DNA of 64,000 bases from positions 43,624,938-43,688,937 of the forward strand of contig NC_083337.1 in NCBI RefSeq assembly GCF_019175385.1. Direction: 5' to 3'. The stretch's first letter is position 1, and every line of letters begins with the position of its first letter. This DNA is from Lycium barbarum. Taxonomy: Eukaryota; Streptophyta; Magnoliopsida; Solanales; Solanaceae. The translations under genes and the position numbers were made by a program. Below, in pieces: positions 23,229 to 35,216 of the stretch. The notes beneath the pieces were generated by a model, which had not been told where the DNA came from, searched no databases, and worked only from the letters and a program-made list of their open reading frames with translations.

Positions 23229-25592
23229 TGTCACGACCCAGCTAGTAGGTCATGACGGGTACATAAAGCTGGCTGTCGAGCACCACTCATCATGCTATAT
23301 ATCATACTCAACCTAGGCATGTATTATTTCCAACATGGAACTTAGCATAAAACGATCCTCAAGTATCTCCCCAAAACAAGTATGTGTGCATAAGCCCACG
23401 AGGCTACAAAATTATGTCTAAAGTATATACTGAAGGAGTCTCATAACACGTACTACCCTCACACAAAAGTATCTACGAGCCTCTAACTAGAGTGGGAAAA
23501 TCATAAAGATGAGACAGGACCCCGCCATGCCCCAAGTATATGCACAAAAGAATATACCAAGAAGTGGCAACTCCGATGTAGTGGAGTGCTCCTGCAAATC
23601 TGCTGAGTAAGCTCCTAAGCGCCTGCGCCGTCTCTCTGCCGACCTGTGGGCATGGACACAGCGTCCATAATAGAAAAGGACGTCAGTACGAACAATGTAC
23701 TGAGTATGTAAGGCATGTACAATAACATAATTAAGAAATAAGAGAGCATACGATAAAGAGATAACCTGCAACCAATTACCTCTTAAGGCAAAGTCATGAA
23801 AGCTTCTTTTATAATAAACATCATCATATCATGTATACACATATAAAGTGCCCGACCATATAGGTACAGTGTGATCATCGTTAGCCCACGTCCGGGCCTC
23901 CCGCGTCCAGGGTAAACATTCCAAGCCGCCCACTAGTTGTGTCTGCCCGGCTAATTAGGCACGGTGTAATTATCATCATAGCTTCCCACTACGCCTATCG
24001 TAGTGGTGACTGCCCGGCCAACTAGGCACGGTATAATCTTACATATACATAATCTAAAGCATGCATGAGAGCTCAAGTAAATGTTGTAACTCTATCGAAG
24101 TGACGTAAGGTCGGGAACCTCCGATTACATTATGAAATAATCCTCATCACTATGTCTCACCTTAAAGGAACTAATATCATGAGGTGAGATAACACAAGAT
24201 GTAACATCAATGAAATCATAAATATAGGAATATCAAGCTCATCATTTTCATGGAACATATCTCATCTCTTTCTCATAAGAAGCTCTTAAGAATCTTTGAC
24301 TTTCATCTTTTGGGATGTAAAAAGATCATGGAAATATAGAAAAGAAATCATAATATAGGAATTATGCCTTTGAACGAAGGAAACTAGCCTTACATACCTT
24401 TACATCTCCTTAACGACTAAGCGTTATCCTTCCAAGCTCACAACTCTACATTCAAGAGAATTCGTACTACATTAGATCATTAGAAACATGCTTAAGGCTA
24501 AGCTAAGGCGACTAAGGGCTAACGAAAATCGGGCAGCATTTCCTTTGTTTCAACAACTTTCTTCATAATAGTAATAAGCAACTCTCAAATATCAATAACA
24601 ACACCTATAATATTATAATCAATAGCCTTCTTCAATTTAAACATTATTCAATCCTCACAATTTCCTTTCAAATCATTCACAACTATAGCTACAACACAAT
24701 ACCATATTCCTTCTCATATAATACTTCCTCAACAGTATCATTCATAACAAGATTATTCCTATCTCAAACTAACAATCATGACTCAAATGAACTTACTACC
24801 TAAAATACCATTACTTCTATATTTTGAGCTCATATTCTACTTTCTTCTTTAATCCAAGTCTTTCAACCACTTAATACTTGTAATAATGTGAAATAGATGT
24901 AAAACTCACCTTTGATCATGTAAGGATGAACTTTGTATGAATATACTTTACTTGAGAGAAGCCCTAACTTCAATACCAACAGAATTCTTGACTTCTATCA
25001 ACCCTAGAGAGCCTCTTTTGCCCTTAATTCTCTTGATTCTTGGTAATTAGTGCTTGATTCCCCTTGGATTTGTGTTAATATGATGTAGAGAATATTCTAG
25101 AGTCTTCAAGACTTGCAGAGAAAGTGGAAACTGAAAAATAAGAGCAAGGGTCGTCTATTTATAACTGGAAGTGGAAAGTTCTAGCGAGCCAGTTCGACGA
25201 GTGGGTCGACGGTCCGCCGAGGTGTCGACGGTCCATCGACTTGAACATGCAGATCGAAGATTATAGAAACATGTTGACGGTGCACAGTGACGGCCCGTCG
25301 ACACTGACTGATGTCTGCAAAATTTCCTGAATCAGTTTAGATTGCGCCAATTTGATTCCTTCAACTTCCAACCCCATAAATTACCAGGAATACCTGCTGG
25401 TACAATTGTGTACGGGATGAGACACTCTTTACCTTAACTTCCTCCAACGAGCTTTCTTCTCTTGCCTCAAACGTCTTTGGAATCTTAATTAGAATCATTA
25501 AGTATCCCTTCTTACATGTAGAGGCATCATATACACCTTAACTTGCGTTAGTCTATTCACCGCATAACAACCCGAAATTCCGAGGTGTAACA
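23229..25592 (-). mobile_element. 5' LTR of Tekay-type element A
   Basis: A 2,364 bp LTR, TGTCACGACCC...GAGGTGTAACA in plus orientation. It contains the inverted repeat CAGTACGAACAATGTACTG (23684-23702), several CCCGGCC...GGCACGGT hairpin units (23850-24035), the block GGGCAGCATTTCCTTTG (24529-24545), and a TATA box with an upstream palindrome cluster (25155-25310). The flanking sequence beyond 25592 (GTAGT...) enters a plus-strand gypsy pol remnant, so A inserted into an older element. The 3' LTR is truncated, so the target duplication cannot be checked. Confidence 0.92.
25155..25310 (-). promoter_or_regulatory. Presumed LTR promoter of A: TATA box and GTCGACGG palindromes
   Basis: TATAAATAG on the minus strand at 25155-25163. 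Upstream in the element's sense, 25190-25310 holds three copies of a palindrome of the type GTCGACGGTCCGTCGAC (25205, 25224 and a spread version ending at 25301). The truncated 3' LTR carries an exact-arm version at 17643-17659. Confidence 0.6.
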
Positions 25593-26098
25593 GTAGTAGT
25601 AGACCGAGTATATAGATATGTGTAGTTACCTTAATGGGGTATGACAACCGGGCAGATTTGAAAGTCTTGGATATGATAGATTTTGATGCTATTCTTAGGA
25701 TGGATTGGTTATCGTTGTATCATGCGGTCTTGGACTATAATGCCAAGATAGTTACTTTATCTATGCCTGGTATTCCTAGATTAGAGCGGAAGGGTGCTCT
25801 TTGTTAGTATCAGAAGAGGGTTATAATTTCTTAAGTCTCAAAGGATGGTGGAGGAGGGATGTCTCTCTTACTTGGACTATTTTCAAGATACTAGTTTGGA
25901 GACTCCTCCATTAGAGTCGATTCTGGTAGTGAGATAGTTTCTAGAGGTGTTTCTGACAGATCTTCCAGGTGTTCCACCCAATTGTGATATCGATTCCTGT
26001 ACTAACTGGAGTCGGGCAGTCATCCCATTTTCATTATGTCATATTGGATGGCACCAACCGAGTTGATGGAGCAATTACAAGATTGTTGACTAAAGACT
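25593..26098 (+). pseudogene. Gypsy protease/pol remnant J
   Basis: Plus-strand translation shows the linker between protease and reverse transcriptase of a Tekay-like pol: GYDNRADLKVLDMIDFDAIL, then MDWLSLYHAVLDYNAKIVTL and, near 26050, MAPTELMEQLQD. At least five in-frame stops or shifts are present. Its upstream half should lie left of A but is not found there, consistent with the rearrangement seen at 11300 and 17628. Confidence 0.8.
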
Positions 26099-26640
26099 TA
26101 GATAAAAATACCATGGAAACTTAAGAACCAATGAGATGAGGAAGCTCTAGGCATAGAAAGATACTCGTCAACCAAAGATATAAACTTGGTCCTTGCAGCA
26201 ACCCACATAAAGTATGTCGATGAAGAAGACATGGCGCTGCTAACAAGAAAATTCCAAAAAATTGTTAGAAGGGGTGTTCCTAAATAGAGGAAGTTTTTCA
26301 AGATCACGAAGACTTGATAGAACAATCAAGATGGATGTTTCGATGTGGAAGTATGGATCATTTAATTAGACATTGCACATAATAATAGGAGAAGAAGAAA
26401 GGAGGATTGAACATGATAAAAGAAAGGAACAAGTCCCTAACGATAGGATGAACCCGGGCAATTAGACTAGATTGTAAGAAAATCCTGGCTACTACAGGAA
26501 GCTCCTCAAGCGATGATGAAGATAAGAGAGAAAAACCCAATAAATCTCTGGTAGTAATAGAAGAATCGAGTATAGCGGATACACTTGCACTAATGGCCGA
26601 GAGAGACTAAGACTTAGATGATGATGAATTTGAAGTAATA
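26099..26640 (+). pseudogene. Ty1/Copia-type gag remnant
   Basis: Plus-strand translation gives EDMALLTRKFQKIVRRG, then a degenerate zinc knuckle around 26332-26380 (CFDVEVWII or CRCGSMDHL-like after a frameshift, DIAH), a basic Arg/Lys stretch, GSSSDDEDK and finally SIADTLALMAERD. The order 'ALLTRKFKK - CCHC - SSDDD - LMAxED' is that of TNT1/RLK-type copia gag proteins in plants (from memory). Stops and frameshifts throughout. It abuts the gypsy remnant J with no visible boundary motif. Confidence 0.65.
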
Positions 26641-26947
26641 TTTATTACGGTTCACTTTTACACCATCGTATAAAAGCTACTATCATAACTTGGCTCTTTG
26701 TTGGTTTGTTTAACAGAGTTGTCACCTAATTAATTGTGGAACATTAGGAAATTATTTGTTGAAGTTTGTTTTCAAAAACTTTATAAAAGTACCAAAGATT
26801 GGGTAGTTCTGGTGATCTCTAAGGAAGGTGTTAGGCACCTTGTAAGAAATCCCCATAATGCGATTGACCTACGTGTTTTAAAATTGTGGCTAAGAATTGC
26901 ATATTTTCTTAAAAAAGGTTTAAAAATATATGTAAAGAGTAAATCCT
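26641..26947. other. Unassigned sequence left of solo LTR N
   Basis: AT-rich, with a phrase (GGAAGGTGTTAGGCACC at 26824-26840) that I recall as recurrent in plant repeat DNA. No ORF or gene is supported. It is presumably continuous with 29636 onward before LTR N inserted. Confidence 0.4.
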
Positions 26948-28725
26948 TGTAATGACTCGTTTGGTCATTTTAGCTTTTTTACTTTTTTACCAAATTGCCC
27001 TTTTAATAGTTTCATCGTGGCGTTTAGGTTTTTCAGGGGTGGGTGGTGCGATTCTCGAGGTAATTAAGCGAGTTTGGATTGGGTTTGGTGAGTTTTAGAT
27101 ATTCTAATTTAATAATGAAAAAGGGTTGAGCAAAGTCAACATCGGGGGTATACTCGTCATTTTCAAAGTTTCACTGATTCTATTAGGTCCGGTACGCCAT
27201 TTATGACTTAGTTGAGCTTTTGGTTTGAGTCTCGAGGCGTTCGGGTGTTATTTGGGTCATTGGTTGGAATTATAGGTTTTGAATATTTTAGATTTGACTG
27301 TGGTCAACACAGTGTCAAGACAACCTCTTTTGGAAAATCCGAGTGCGCCAGTGAGTTCTAGCTTTATGTATACTCCATTTTCAAATTTGGTTTGTATTCG
27401 GGAGGTTCCGGGTGAGTTTCGGACATCCATTCCAATTTCGGGGGGACACCAGAATTTTATAGTATCCAGTTTCTGGTTTCCTTCTTCGTGTTCGCGAGGG
27501 AGGGGCCGCAATCGTTTGGTTGCGTTCATGTGGGCCTCCTCACGTTCACGAAGATGAAATGGGTTGGGCCGGCCCAGGTGCAAAGCTTCGTATTCGTGAG
27601 ACCCTCTCAGCATTCGCGAAGGCCAATTTCACTAGGCCAGGTCACATGTCGTCCCGATCATGAGGGTCTTCTGCGATTGTTATGCCGGAATTCAATGAAC
27701 ATTGATTTAATTCGAAAATCGATGGGAAACCTTCATTTTCAAATATTCGAAGTTCTAGCGCTCAGTTTTGGGTGATTTCAAGTTCTAAATTCAAGATTCT
27801 TCATTAGGGTAACTTTCTAACTTCCATCTAGGTTTTAATCCATGATTTCATCCTTTAATTTCCATTTCAACCCATGATTCTAGGTATGAGAAAAAGGGTT
27901 TCCACAAATTGGGGGTTTTGATTAGATAGTGGAATTGAAGCCTTAATTATGGTTAGATTCTCATGAAATTTAGGTTATAGACTATCTAGACTATGGGTAA
28001 GATAAATTTATGATCAATTAGTTTTACCCTTGGGGTTCGGGTTTGATTATTTTAGATTCCATGGGGGTTCCCAACTCAAGTATAGCAATATGGATATTCT
28101 TGGGTTTGTGTGACCACGTAGAGCAATAGTTTTACTATGTTGAAGTTGATTTGACAATAAAATTACCATTTTGACCTTCAGGGTTTGAAATGGGGTTTTT
28201 AGATTGACTTTTCAGACCCGAATCCTTCTTATGGATATCTATAGAATCGTATTTTGACGTAGACTTCATATTTTGATAGACTTTGAGCATTTGGAAGCAC
28301 TCTGGAAAGGAAAGATATTAAATTGAGGGTTCCTGGCTCCTGTTCGCCCTCGAGGTAGGTTATGGTTTATTTCTTAGACTCAAATTGGAGGGCATGGATA
28401 GTTTATAAATGTTGAGGGGTATTGTGCGTGAAAAAGGAGTCCCACCTTAGTGACTATGATGAGTACTTGGGTGGGTACCGGTGCAACTATGTGGTTTGTT
28501 TGTGAATAATGACTTGAGATGGGGATTGCATCTTAGGGCCTTCGGGCATGGTTGTGGTGATAAATCCACTAGGTCAGTATGATTGTTGTTTATGTGGACC
28601 ATGAGAGCCATGATAATGAATTCTTGAAATTATTTGATGTCATTTACCTCATAACTCCATGACTTGTATGGCTTGTGAAAGAATGATCCATGTTGATGCT
28701 TGAGTTGAAATTAGTGAGAGTCCAT

Positions 28726-28760
<35 letters not shown>

Positions 28761-29630
28761 TTATCCAATCCTACAAATATGATATATGGCACTTGATATG
28801 TTGCATAGATGCATTCATCTATACATATATTGATGGACAAGTTTTAGAAGAGGTAACATTGAGGTTTATAAATACATATATGGGATCGGGTTGCATGCTG
28901 CAACAGGGTATATGGACCTTGCATGTCCCCCATGTGTCATGACTAGATGGAATGACCACTATCATGTGTGGACCAGGTTTGATATTGTCCAATGCATTGC
29001 ATTCGCGCATTCATATATTATTTGTCTATTACTTTCATTATGTGATACATGCTTACCTGTTTATATGTGAGATATGATTTAAAGGGTATAGTAGGTGAAG
29101 CTAAGTTGAAGTGTGGTGTTTAAGTGTTGGATTCAACCATTATATTGTGTATATGTGTTTCCCTTCATTGTCGGCCTATGATACCTACAAGTCCTAGTGG
29201 TTGTACTCACACTACACTTGCTGCTCTTTCTTTTGGGTGCAGATACTGATCCTTTTACCAACACTAGGCCTCGCAGCTGATCCCGAGGTGGTTATTTTCT
29301 AGATTTTAGGGTGAGCCACCAGACGCTTCCGCAGCCCTAGATCTCCTCCTATCTTATGACTCCGTTTATTTAGATTTACAGACAGTTTTCATTCTTGTAT
29401 TTCAGACTTGCACTGTATTTAGAAGTTCTTGTATGAGTTATACCATGTTTTGGGAATTGTAAAGACTAAGTTATCGTTTCCGCACACATTTATACTATCC
29501 AGACTGTTGAGTAGTATAGATGTACTTAATATTCGCATTATTTCTTATAAGTGATTGATGATTTAGGGATGGTTCGCCTACTAGGGGAATAGTGTAGGTG
29601 CTATCATGATCCGTGAATTAGGTCGTGACA
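26948..29630 (+). mobile_element. Solo LTR N (F-type family)
   Basis: Starts TGTAATGACTCG and ends GGTCGTGACA (2,683 bp). No PBS follows and no partner LTR is found, so it is a solo LTR. The flanks ATCCT (26943-26947) and AGCCT (29631-29635) fit a 5-bp target duplication with one substitution. The 3' blocks CCTATGATACCTAC (29175-29188) and GGTTCGCCTACTAGG (29571-29585) match F and L. Inside are four TTCGCGA/TTCRYGA palindromic motifs (27489-27622) and an (AT)15 tract at 28729-28758. Short ORFs inside are not genes. Confidence 0.8.
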
Positions 29631-32136
29631 AGCCTTGTTTAGCAAAGTCTTGCCTTTATTTGTTTGTGCATTGCTCATCTTGAAAGGAATGATTAATAAA
29701 GAAGGTACAAAATCATCTTGCTTTTAGTGAAAATTGGTTAAGTTTCACTCAAATAATTGAAAAGGTTTTAGCACCTTTTATTACTTCCCATAGGCCAAAA
29801 AAATACTCAAAGTTCTCCTTTGAGTAGAGTTCCACTTAAACTTGGCCAAAAATAGTATAAGTTTACTTCCATTTGAATTAATTCAAAAAATGGTTTTAGT
29901 ATATCTCATCCATTTGTTTAAGCCATGGTTTTTGCAGGTAATAGGAAAACTTTACCAAAAACTCCCTTTACTTCAAGTAACGAACCCAGTGTTGCAAATT
30001 ATCGTTTTGAAAATAGTTTCACTCTTAAAATCTTTTGAAAAATGTGAAACTTTAATGTTCACGTTGAACTTATTTCTGCCAAAGAAAGCCCATTTTTTCA
30101 TCTTCAGAAACGCAAGTGTTGTGGCACTTTAAAACGCACACAAAATCAATTTTGAACTCGTTTATTCGTAGAAACCCCCGTTTAACCTTCCAAGATCAAG
30201 AACCATTTCTTTATTTAAAGTAGGGACTATTCGGGTGAATTTTTGAAAGAACCCGTTTAATATTTGATTAAGTCACGGAAAAAGGGTCAATCTACCAACT
30301 AATGACCTTAGTGTCGTTTGCCTACTCGTATTTCAACCAAGTCCTAAAAGGATTTCAATAACATAAGCATTTTTACAATGCACATATAAACATGAAATAA
30401 AAGAGAAGCAATGAACTGATGGTTTTTACTAGGCCCATTACTTTAAAAAAGATGTTATTTTTACCCGTCCTTTTGGATTGGGCAATCTGGACTTTTTTGC
30501 GCAAGCCCACCTCTACTCTCTGTTCCTCTGTACGAGAGGTGGACTCATGTTTTGGGCTGACTCGATCAATAATGGAATGTTGGGCCTCTGGCCCAACGAG
30601 ATAATGCAAGGAGATGGGATAAAGTCCAAATGGACTCTCGGGTAGATTTTATGCAAAGAAAGGAAGAAAATAATTAGCATGCATCTCATTCAATCAAACA
30701 ATATACTACGAGAAGAGCTGAAAACATGTTGCCATTTGATATTATCCAAACAACGTTGTATACCTCGGATATACATATATACAAAGTGCATACACTTATA
30801 TACTAACACTATATCGAGTAAACAAGGTTGTATGTAATCTTAAATCAAAAAGGGAAAAAAAAATAACAACCACTTGTACTGACGACACAGCCTGATATAC
30901 ATGAATATTTAGAAGATATACAGTGCATACACACTTGTATATGCAAAGTATACAAGTTGTATCTACCTCTATATACTTACGAATATTTTGGAGTATATCA
31001 GGTTGTGTATCCTTAACACAAGAATGGAAAAGAGGAGGAAGTAAAGGTAGGAAATCGGATCTGAACACAAAACTTGGGGAACCAAATGGCAATAAAGAAA
31101 CTAATTCTTCTCAAGTGTAAAAATAATCAAGATAAGGATGGAATTTACACCTTACACATTCATATTGTATGAAAAAAATGAACCAGGTCACTCATGTTAT
31201 CCTCAGAATGGTCCAACAAACAGACTACATGTTCAGTTTTTAGGGAAAAAGGGTTTTGACTCAAACACACATATAGGAAAATGTTGCTTCAAATAAAAAA
31301 CTGAATTTGAACAAACACCGCATCATACGATATATGATCATTTCAAAACACATAACAAACACTTGTCAGTTCAAAATTCCCAACTTAATCATGGCCTACT
31401 GTCTAATCTCGTAGCCATATGTTTGAGCAAAATATGACCTCAACAGACTTCTAATCTTAACACGTAGCAGTAGAGCCTTTCAATTGAATATTACAAAGAC
31501 ATAATACATATTTGATATTCCTAACGAGTTTCAACAAAGCAAAACAATGTATGTTGAATGCAGGAAATAGAAGAGAAGAAAGGAAAAACACTAGCCCTCT
31601 TATATGCTCGTAACAGAGGTGACATAAGGTAGTATACTAACTTACAATCAAATCCCTTTTATTTAGACTATTCTAGTTGAACATGAGTGAGAAGTAAGAT
31701 CATTTAAGGCACAAGAAAGGGTTTTGACCCACACAGATAAGTAAGTAAATGCACCAATGTTAAACTCATTTTTTATTTATTAAAACACACTTGGAATTTG
31801 TACATTATACTTTGAAATAATTCTCATTGTTTAGGAGAAAAGGGAGTAGATTTTCTTAACTTAGTTAAAATGAAAAGATTCTCAAGCCTAATATCATATA
31901 AGCACACAATAGAGGACACCAAAGGTCAAAAGAGGGACAATGAGGAATTCTAATATAGGAGCAACCATAACAAGGCTGAGTTGGACTACTCAAAGCCCCA
32001 TCATGAGCTCACTACATCATAACACAACTCAAGGCACTCTCAAAACCATATGACACGTCTTTAATCAGTTTGCACGAAAGGGGGTGGGGGAAAGAGATCA
32101 TGCTCCAAGAAGATGTAATCAGATCATATGAGAATT
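29631..32136. other. 2.5 kb with no recognisable gene
   Basis: AT-rich, diverged sequence. ORFs stay below 100 codons, without family motifs or low-complexity signs of exons. Around 30770-30970 there are several loosely related copies of a 'TATACNNNNTGTATAC' phrase. I cannot assign it to a transposon family or a host gene. Confidence 0.4.
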
Positions 32137-32280
32137 GTAACGTCCCATTAGGTTGTTTTGATATTTTTATTCTTTTTTCCCTAAATGACCCTTCCTATAG
32201 CTTTAATATGATATTTTTAACTTGGGGGAATGGATGGCACCATTCTCGATGCAATCGGGCGAGTTTCAGGAGAGAAAAAG
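32137..32280 (+). mobile_element. Head of an F/N-type LTR (fragment)
   Basis: TGTAACGTCCCATTAGG... followed by GGGGGAATGGATGGCACCATTCTCGATGCAATCGGGCGAG-type sequence aligns with the first 140 bp of LTR N (TGTAATGACTCG ... GGGTGGTGCGATTCTCGAGG). It then diverges at about 32280. Confidence 0.55.
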
Positions 32281-33274
32281 GAAATCCTTAAGTTAAGAAA
32301 TGGTAATGGTTGCCCAAAGTCTATATCTGGGTTAACTGATATGATATGGAATGGCTCGGGGGTGATTCGGAGGGTTCAGATTCATAGTGGAGCTCGGCCT
32401 CAAACCAATGATGGTCCGTGGAGCACATTCACCATATTGGATGACCTTCAAGGGGCCTCAAACGGGTATCTTCACGCTACACACCCCTTGATGATAAAGG
32501 TTGAGCCTTTGAAGGCCACTGGATACCTATATGTTAAGATGATCAAGCTATGAGAAATAATAGCATGGAGGGAATAAGACACAATTCACTCGAGATCCTT
32601 CACCCGAGACTATGTCGAGGAGCTCCAAGCCATACGAGCCATGTTCATGCAAGGAGAGACCTTGGAGACCCTTGAGGGACTAAACCTACTTGAAGACAAA
32701 TAAACTCAAGTAGTTGAAGGAGAGAAGAATGGGATTGGGTAAATATGTCAAGGCCGGAAGGTGGTTATTTATGAAAAGAGGCTATTCTTTAAAGACAAGC
32801 CATCATCCCTTGAAAAAACCACCAAACAAGGCCATTATTTCATTAAGGGTATTTTTATAATAACTAGCTTAGTGTTCTTAGCCTATTTAGTATAAATACT
32901 GCACTTGTTATTTCATTAGGGGACTTTTGATGAATTGAATATTGAACAAACTGTTTTGATAGAAGTCTCATTGTATAGAGTTAGGTTGGCTAGGACTAGC
33001 TAATATTAGGATTAGGGTGGATTCCCTTAACTCTTTACCTTGATCATCTCTTAGGTAATATAGGATTAGATTATCCATGTATGAGTTCAAGTTCCCTTCT
33101 CCCTTGGATTGATTCATCTTTTGGGATTTTGATCAATTACAATTTGTTGTTGAATTAATCATTTCTTTCTTCTATTCTAATCTCCTATTTCTTCATTCTC
33201 ATCTATTGATTTCTTACTATCTTTAATTTCCGCGTTTGTTGTTTGATTCCGCGTTTGTTGTTCGAATTGTATCA
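32281..33274 (+). mobile_element. Unassigned sequence ending in an LTR tail (element M)
   Basis: The right end (…TTGTATCA at 33274) lies just before a tRNA-Met PBS, so at least the last few hundred bases are an LTR. A TATA box, TATAAATAC, is at 32891-32899. The LTR start is not identified. 32572-32703 translates as TRDYVEELQAIRAMFMQ..., which could be the end of a pol or an accidental ORF. An alternative reading is that the whole of 32137-33274 is a single divergent LTR. Confidence 0.45.
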
Positions 33275-33276
33275 TT

Positions 33277-33288
33277 TGGTATCAGAGC
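33277..33288 (+). other. Primer binding site of M
   Basis: TGGTATCAGAGC two bases after an LTR-like CA end. It is complementary to initiator tRNA-Met and gives the plus orientation. Confidence 0.8.
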
Positions 33289-34773
33289 AAAGGTAAAAGG
33301 GTTGTTCCGTCAATTCTTCATCCTTATTCAACAAAAAAAAAATTAAAAGTGAAATTTCAAAAATTCAAAAAACATTAGGGTTGTGTTGTGATTTGGGTAT
33401 TACTATTGTTATATTTGATTTCCTAAAGGTCCAATCTTTCTAAACCCGAAGTTTCAAGTTGTTTCGACAAGTTTTGAGAAAATCACCATCGAAGGACCTT
33501 CAAAGATGAAGAACAAGCAAGTGGGTCTTTGATGAAGGAGGTTCAATTGGCTTCAGTTCCTAGTGAGCTTTGTTCTCCTAGTTAAGAGGAACCTAGGTCT
33601 AAAATTTTGGGCCAAAACGAGTTGGAATTGAAGTGGTTGAAAATTTGGTTGTTCATGGTGTTCTTGAGCATATTCATATCTTTATAAGGAAAAAGACACC
33701 AAAATGGGGGGTTTGATCTGAATAATTTTGAGTACAACTGCAAAAGTGTTTTTCCAGCCCAAAGGGAGAAAATACTAAGTTGGGTGGGCCCCTCAAGTTA
33801 TCAATTTCTGAACTTCCAGCTCAAAGTTCGAGAAAAACTCCCCACGCACACTCGCGGTGGGCCTGCGACGAGTGGACATCGCACGCCAAATTTTCCCACT
33901 CACACCTTACAGGCGCGTGACGTAACTTCAGAGAGCTGTTTCACGAGTGATATGTCTGCGACGCACATACTGCGCGACCTCTTCAGTCAATTTAGGAAAA
34001 GTTTCTAAGTGTGAGGAATCCTTTTGTCTCATTCCTATCTCATTTCTTTGATTCTCTTAAGCTAATTAACAACTAGTAATTGTTCTTACTTGGTTGTTAA
34101 CTAGTTCTTGAGTTCGTATGTTTTTATGCCAATTCATTTGCTCTTTTCTCATTTATCTTGTTGTGAATTGTTTGGCTCTTGTCCGTTGCTTTTACTAGTC
34201 CGTTTCTTAGTGTCTCATAAACTCTATTCTGAACTGATATATGGTGCTGCCTTAGACTTATTCGAGTTGGTGGTTCACGAGTTAAGGGATACATCTTGAG
34301 TGGTAAAAGGCAAGAGGGAGATAATAATCGAGTGGTGCTAGCCAAGCACAAACGAGTGCAAACCCGAGTGTTGGTGAGGAGCTTTTATTACTAACTTGTT
34401 TGCTCATTTCGTAGGTGCACGAAGATGAGACATAAGGAAAGGAGTTGAGAGGAATCATGTCATCTATAACTTCAGATTCTTGTGGCAATGCCATGGGAGG
34501 CTATGACTCTATTTACGGAGGTTGTGACCCCGATGATTATAGATATTAAGGAGCCGAATGGATATGAAGGCGACTCAAGGTATCATTCTTTATCACACAT
34601 GTCTTATGAATCATTTTATGAAAATTCGCATGAAATAGGAAGTTGTGATGATCATGAACCTTGTAGTTATGCACTTTGTGGTGAATATGTACATGAGGAT
34701 AGCGAATATAAATATGATCCTTGTGGAGGGTCTTCTACTGAATATGTTACATCTCGCCCTTTGAGAAACTAAG
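33289..34773 (+). mobile_element. Leader and possible gag-like region of M, truncated by G
   Basis: An AT-rich leader with an A-run at 33333 is followed by prose-like non-coding sequence; 33845-33960 holds several CGCGAGTG/GCGACG phrases. A short open frame at 34482-34772 encodes a Tyr/His/Asp/Cys-rich peptide (for example HEPCSYALCGEYVHEDSEY) that may be the N-terminal part of an element-specific ORF. I do not recognise it. It is cut where LTR G begins (about 34774). Confidence 0.4.
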
Positions 34774-35139
34774 TACATTACGTATTCCTCGACAAAAGCT
34801 CGGAGAGGCCATGGAACTCTCAAGAGGTCACATAATACTTTTAAAAAGTGTTAAATATGTATCCAAAGGCCCCGGGATCAAGCGACTTGAAGAAACTAAG
34901 TTTGTCGAAACTTTGGGAAGATTTGGCAGAATTCTAGGCAGAACATTTAGTCCAACTTTGGAGAGGTATATCTCCTGGTATATAAGGAGTTATGGAATGC
35001 ATAACCTATATAAATTGAAGTTCAGAGAGTCCTCTTTCCAATGCAACTGACAGATTGCAAATCCAAGATGAACGATGGAAGATATGGCTCGTACAAAATT
35101 GTACGATTTTCTTCCAATTCGACGGTTGCACATTGAAGA

Positions 35140-35216
35140 ACCGTTGACATGTTGACGGTCGTCGATGTGCATGTCGAGTTGAGTCGGTGCCCACTGACTT
35201 TCACAAGTATAAATAG
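35140..35216 (+). promoter_or_regulatory. Presumed LTR promoter of G
   Basis: TATAAATAG at 35208-35216, preceded by GTTGACATGTTGACGG and TCGTCGATGTGCATGTCGA (35142-35177), short inverted or direct repeats of a GTTGACGG/GTCGA motif. Confidence 0.5.

Noticed and set aside
29842..30132. 96-codon ORF as a host exon
   Set aside because: AT-rich, no splice or family evidence; nothing in 29631-32136 supports a host gene.
32230..32553. 107-codon ORF starting in an LTR fragment
   Set aside because: Spans the junction of two repeat fragments and has no recognisable domain.
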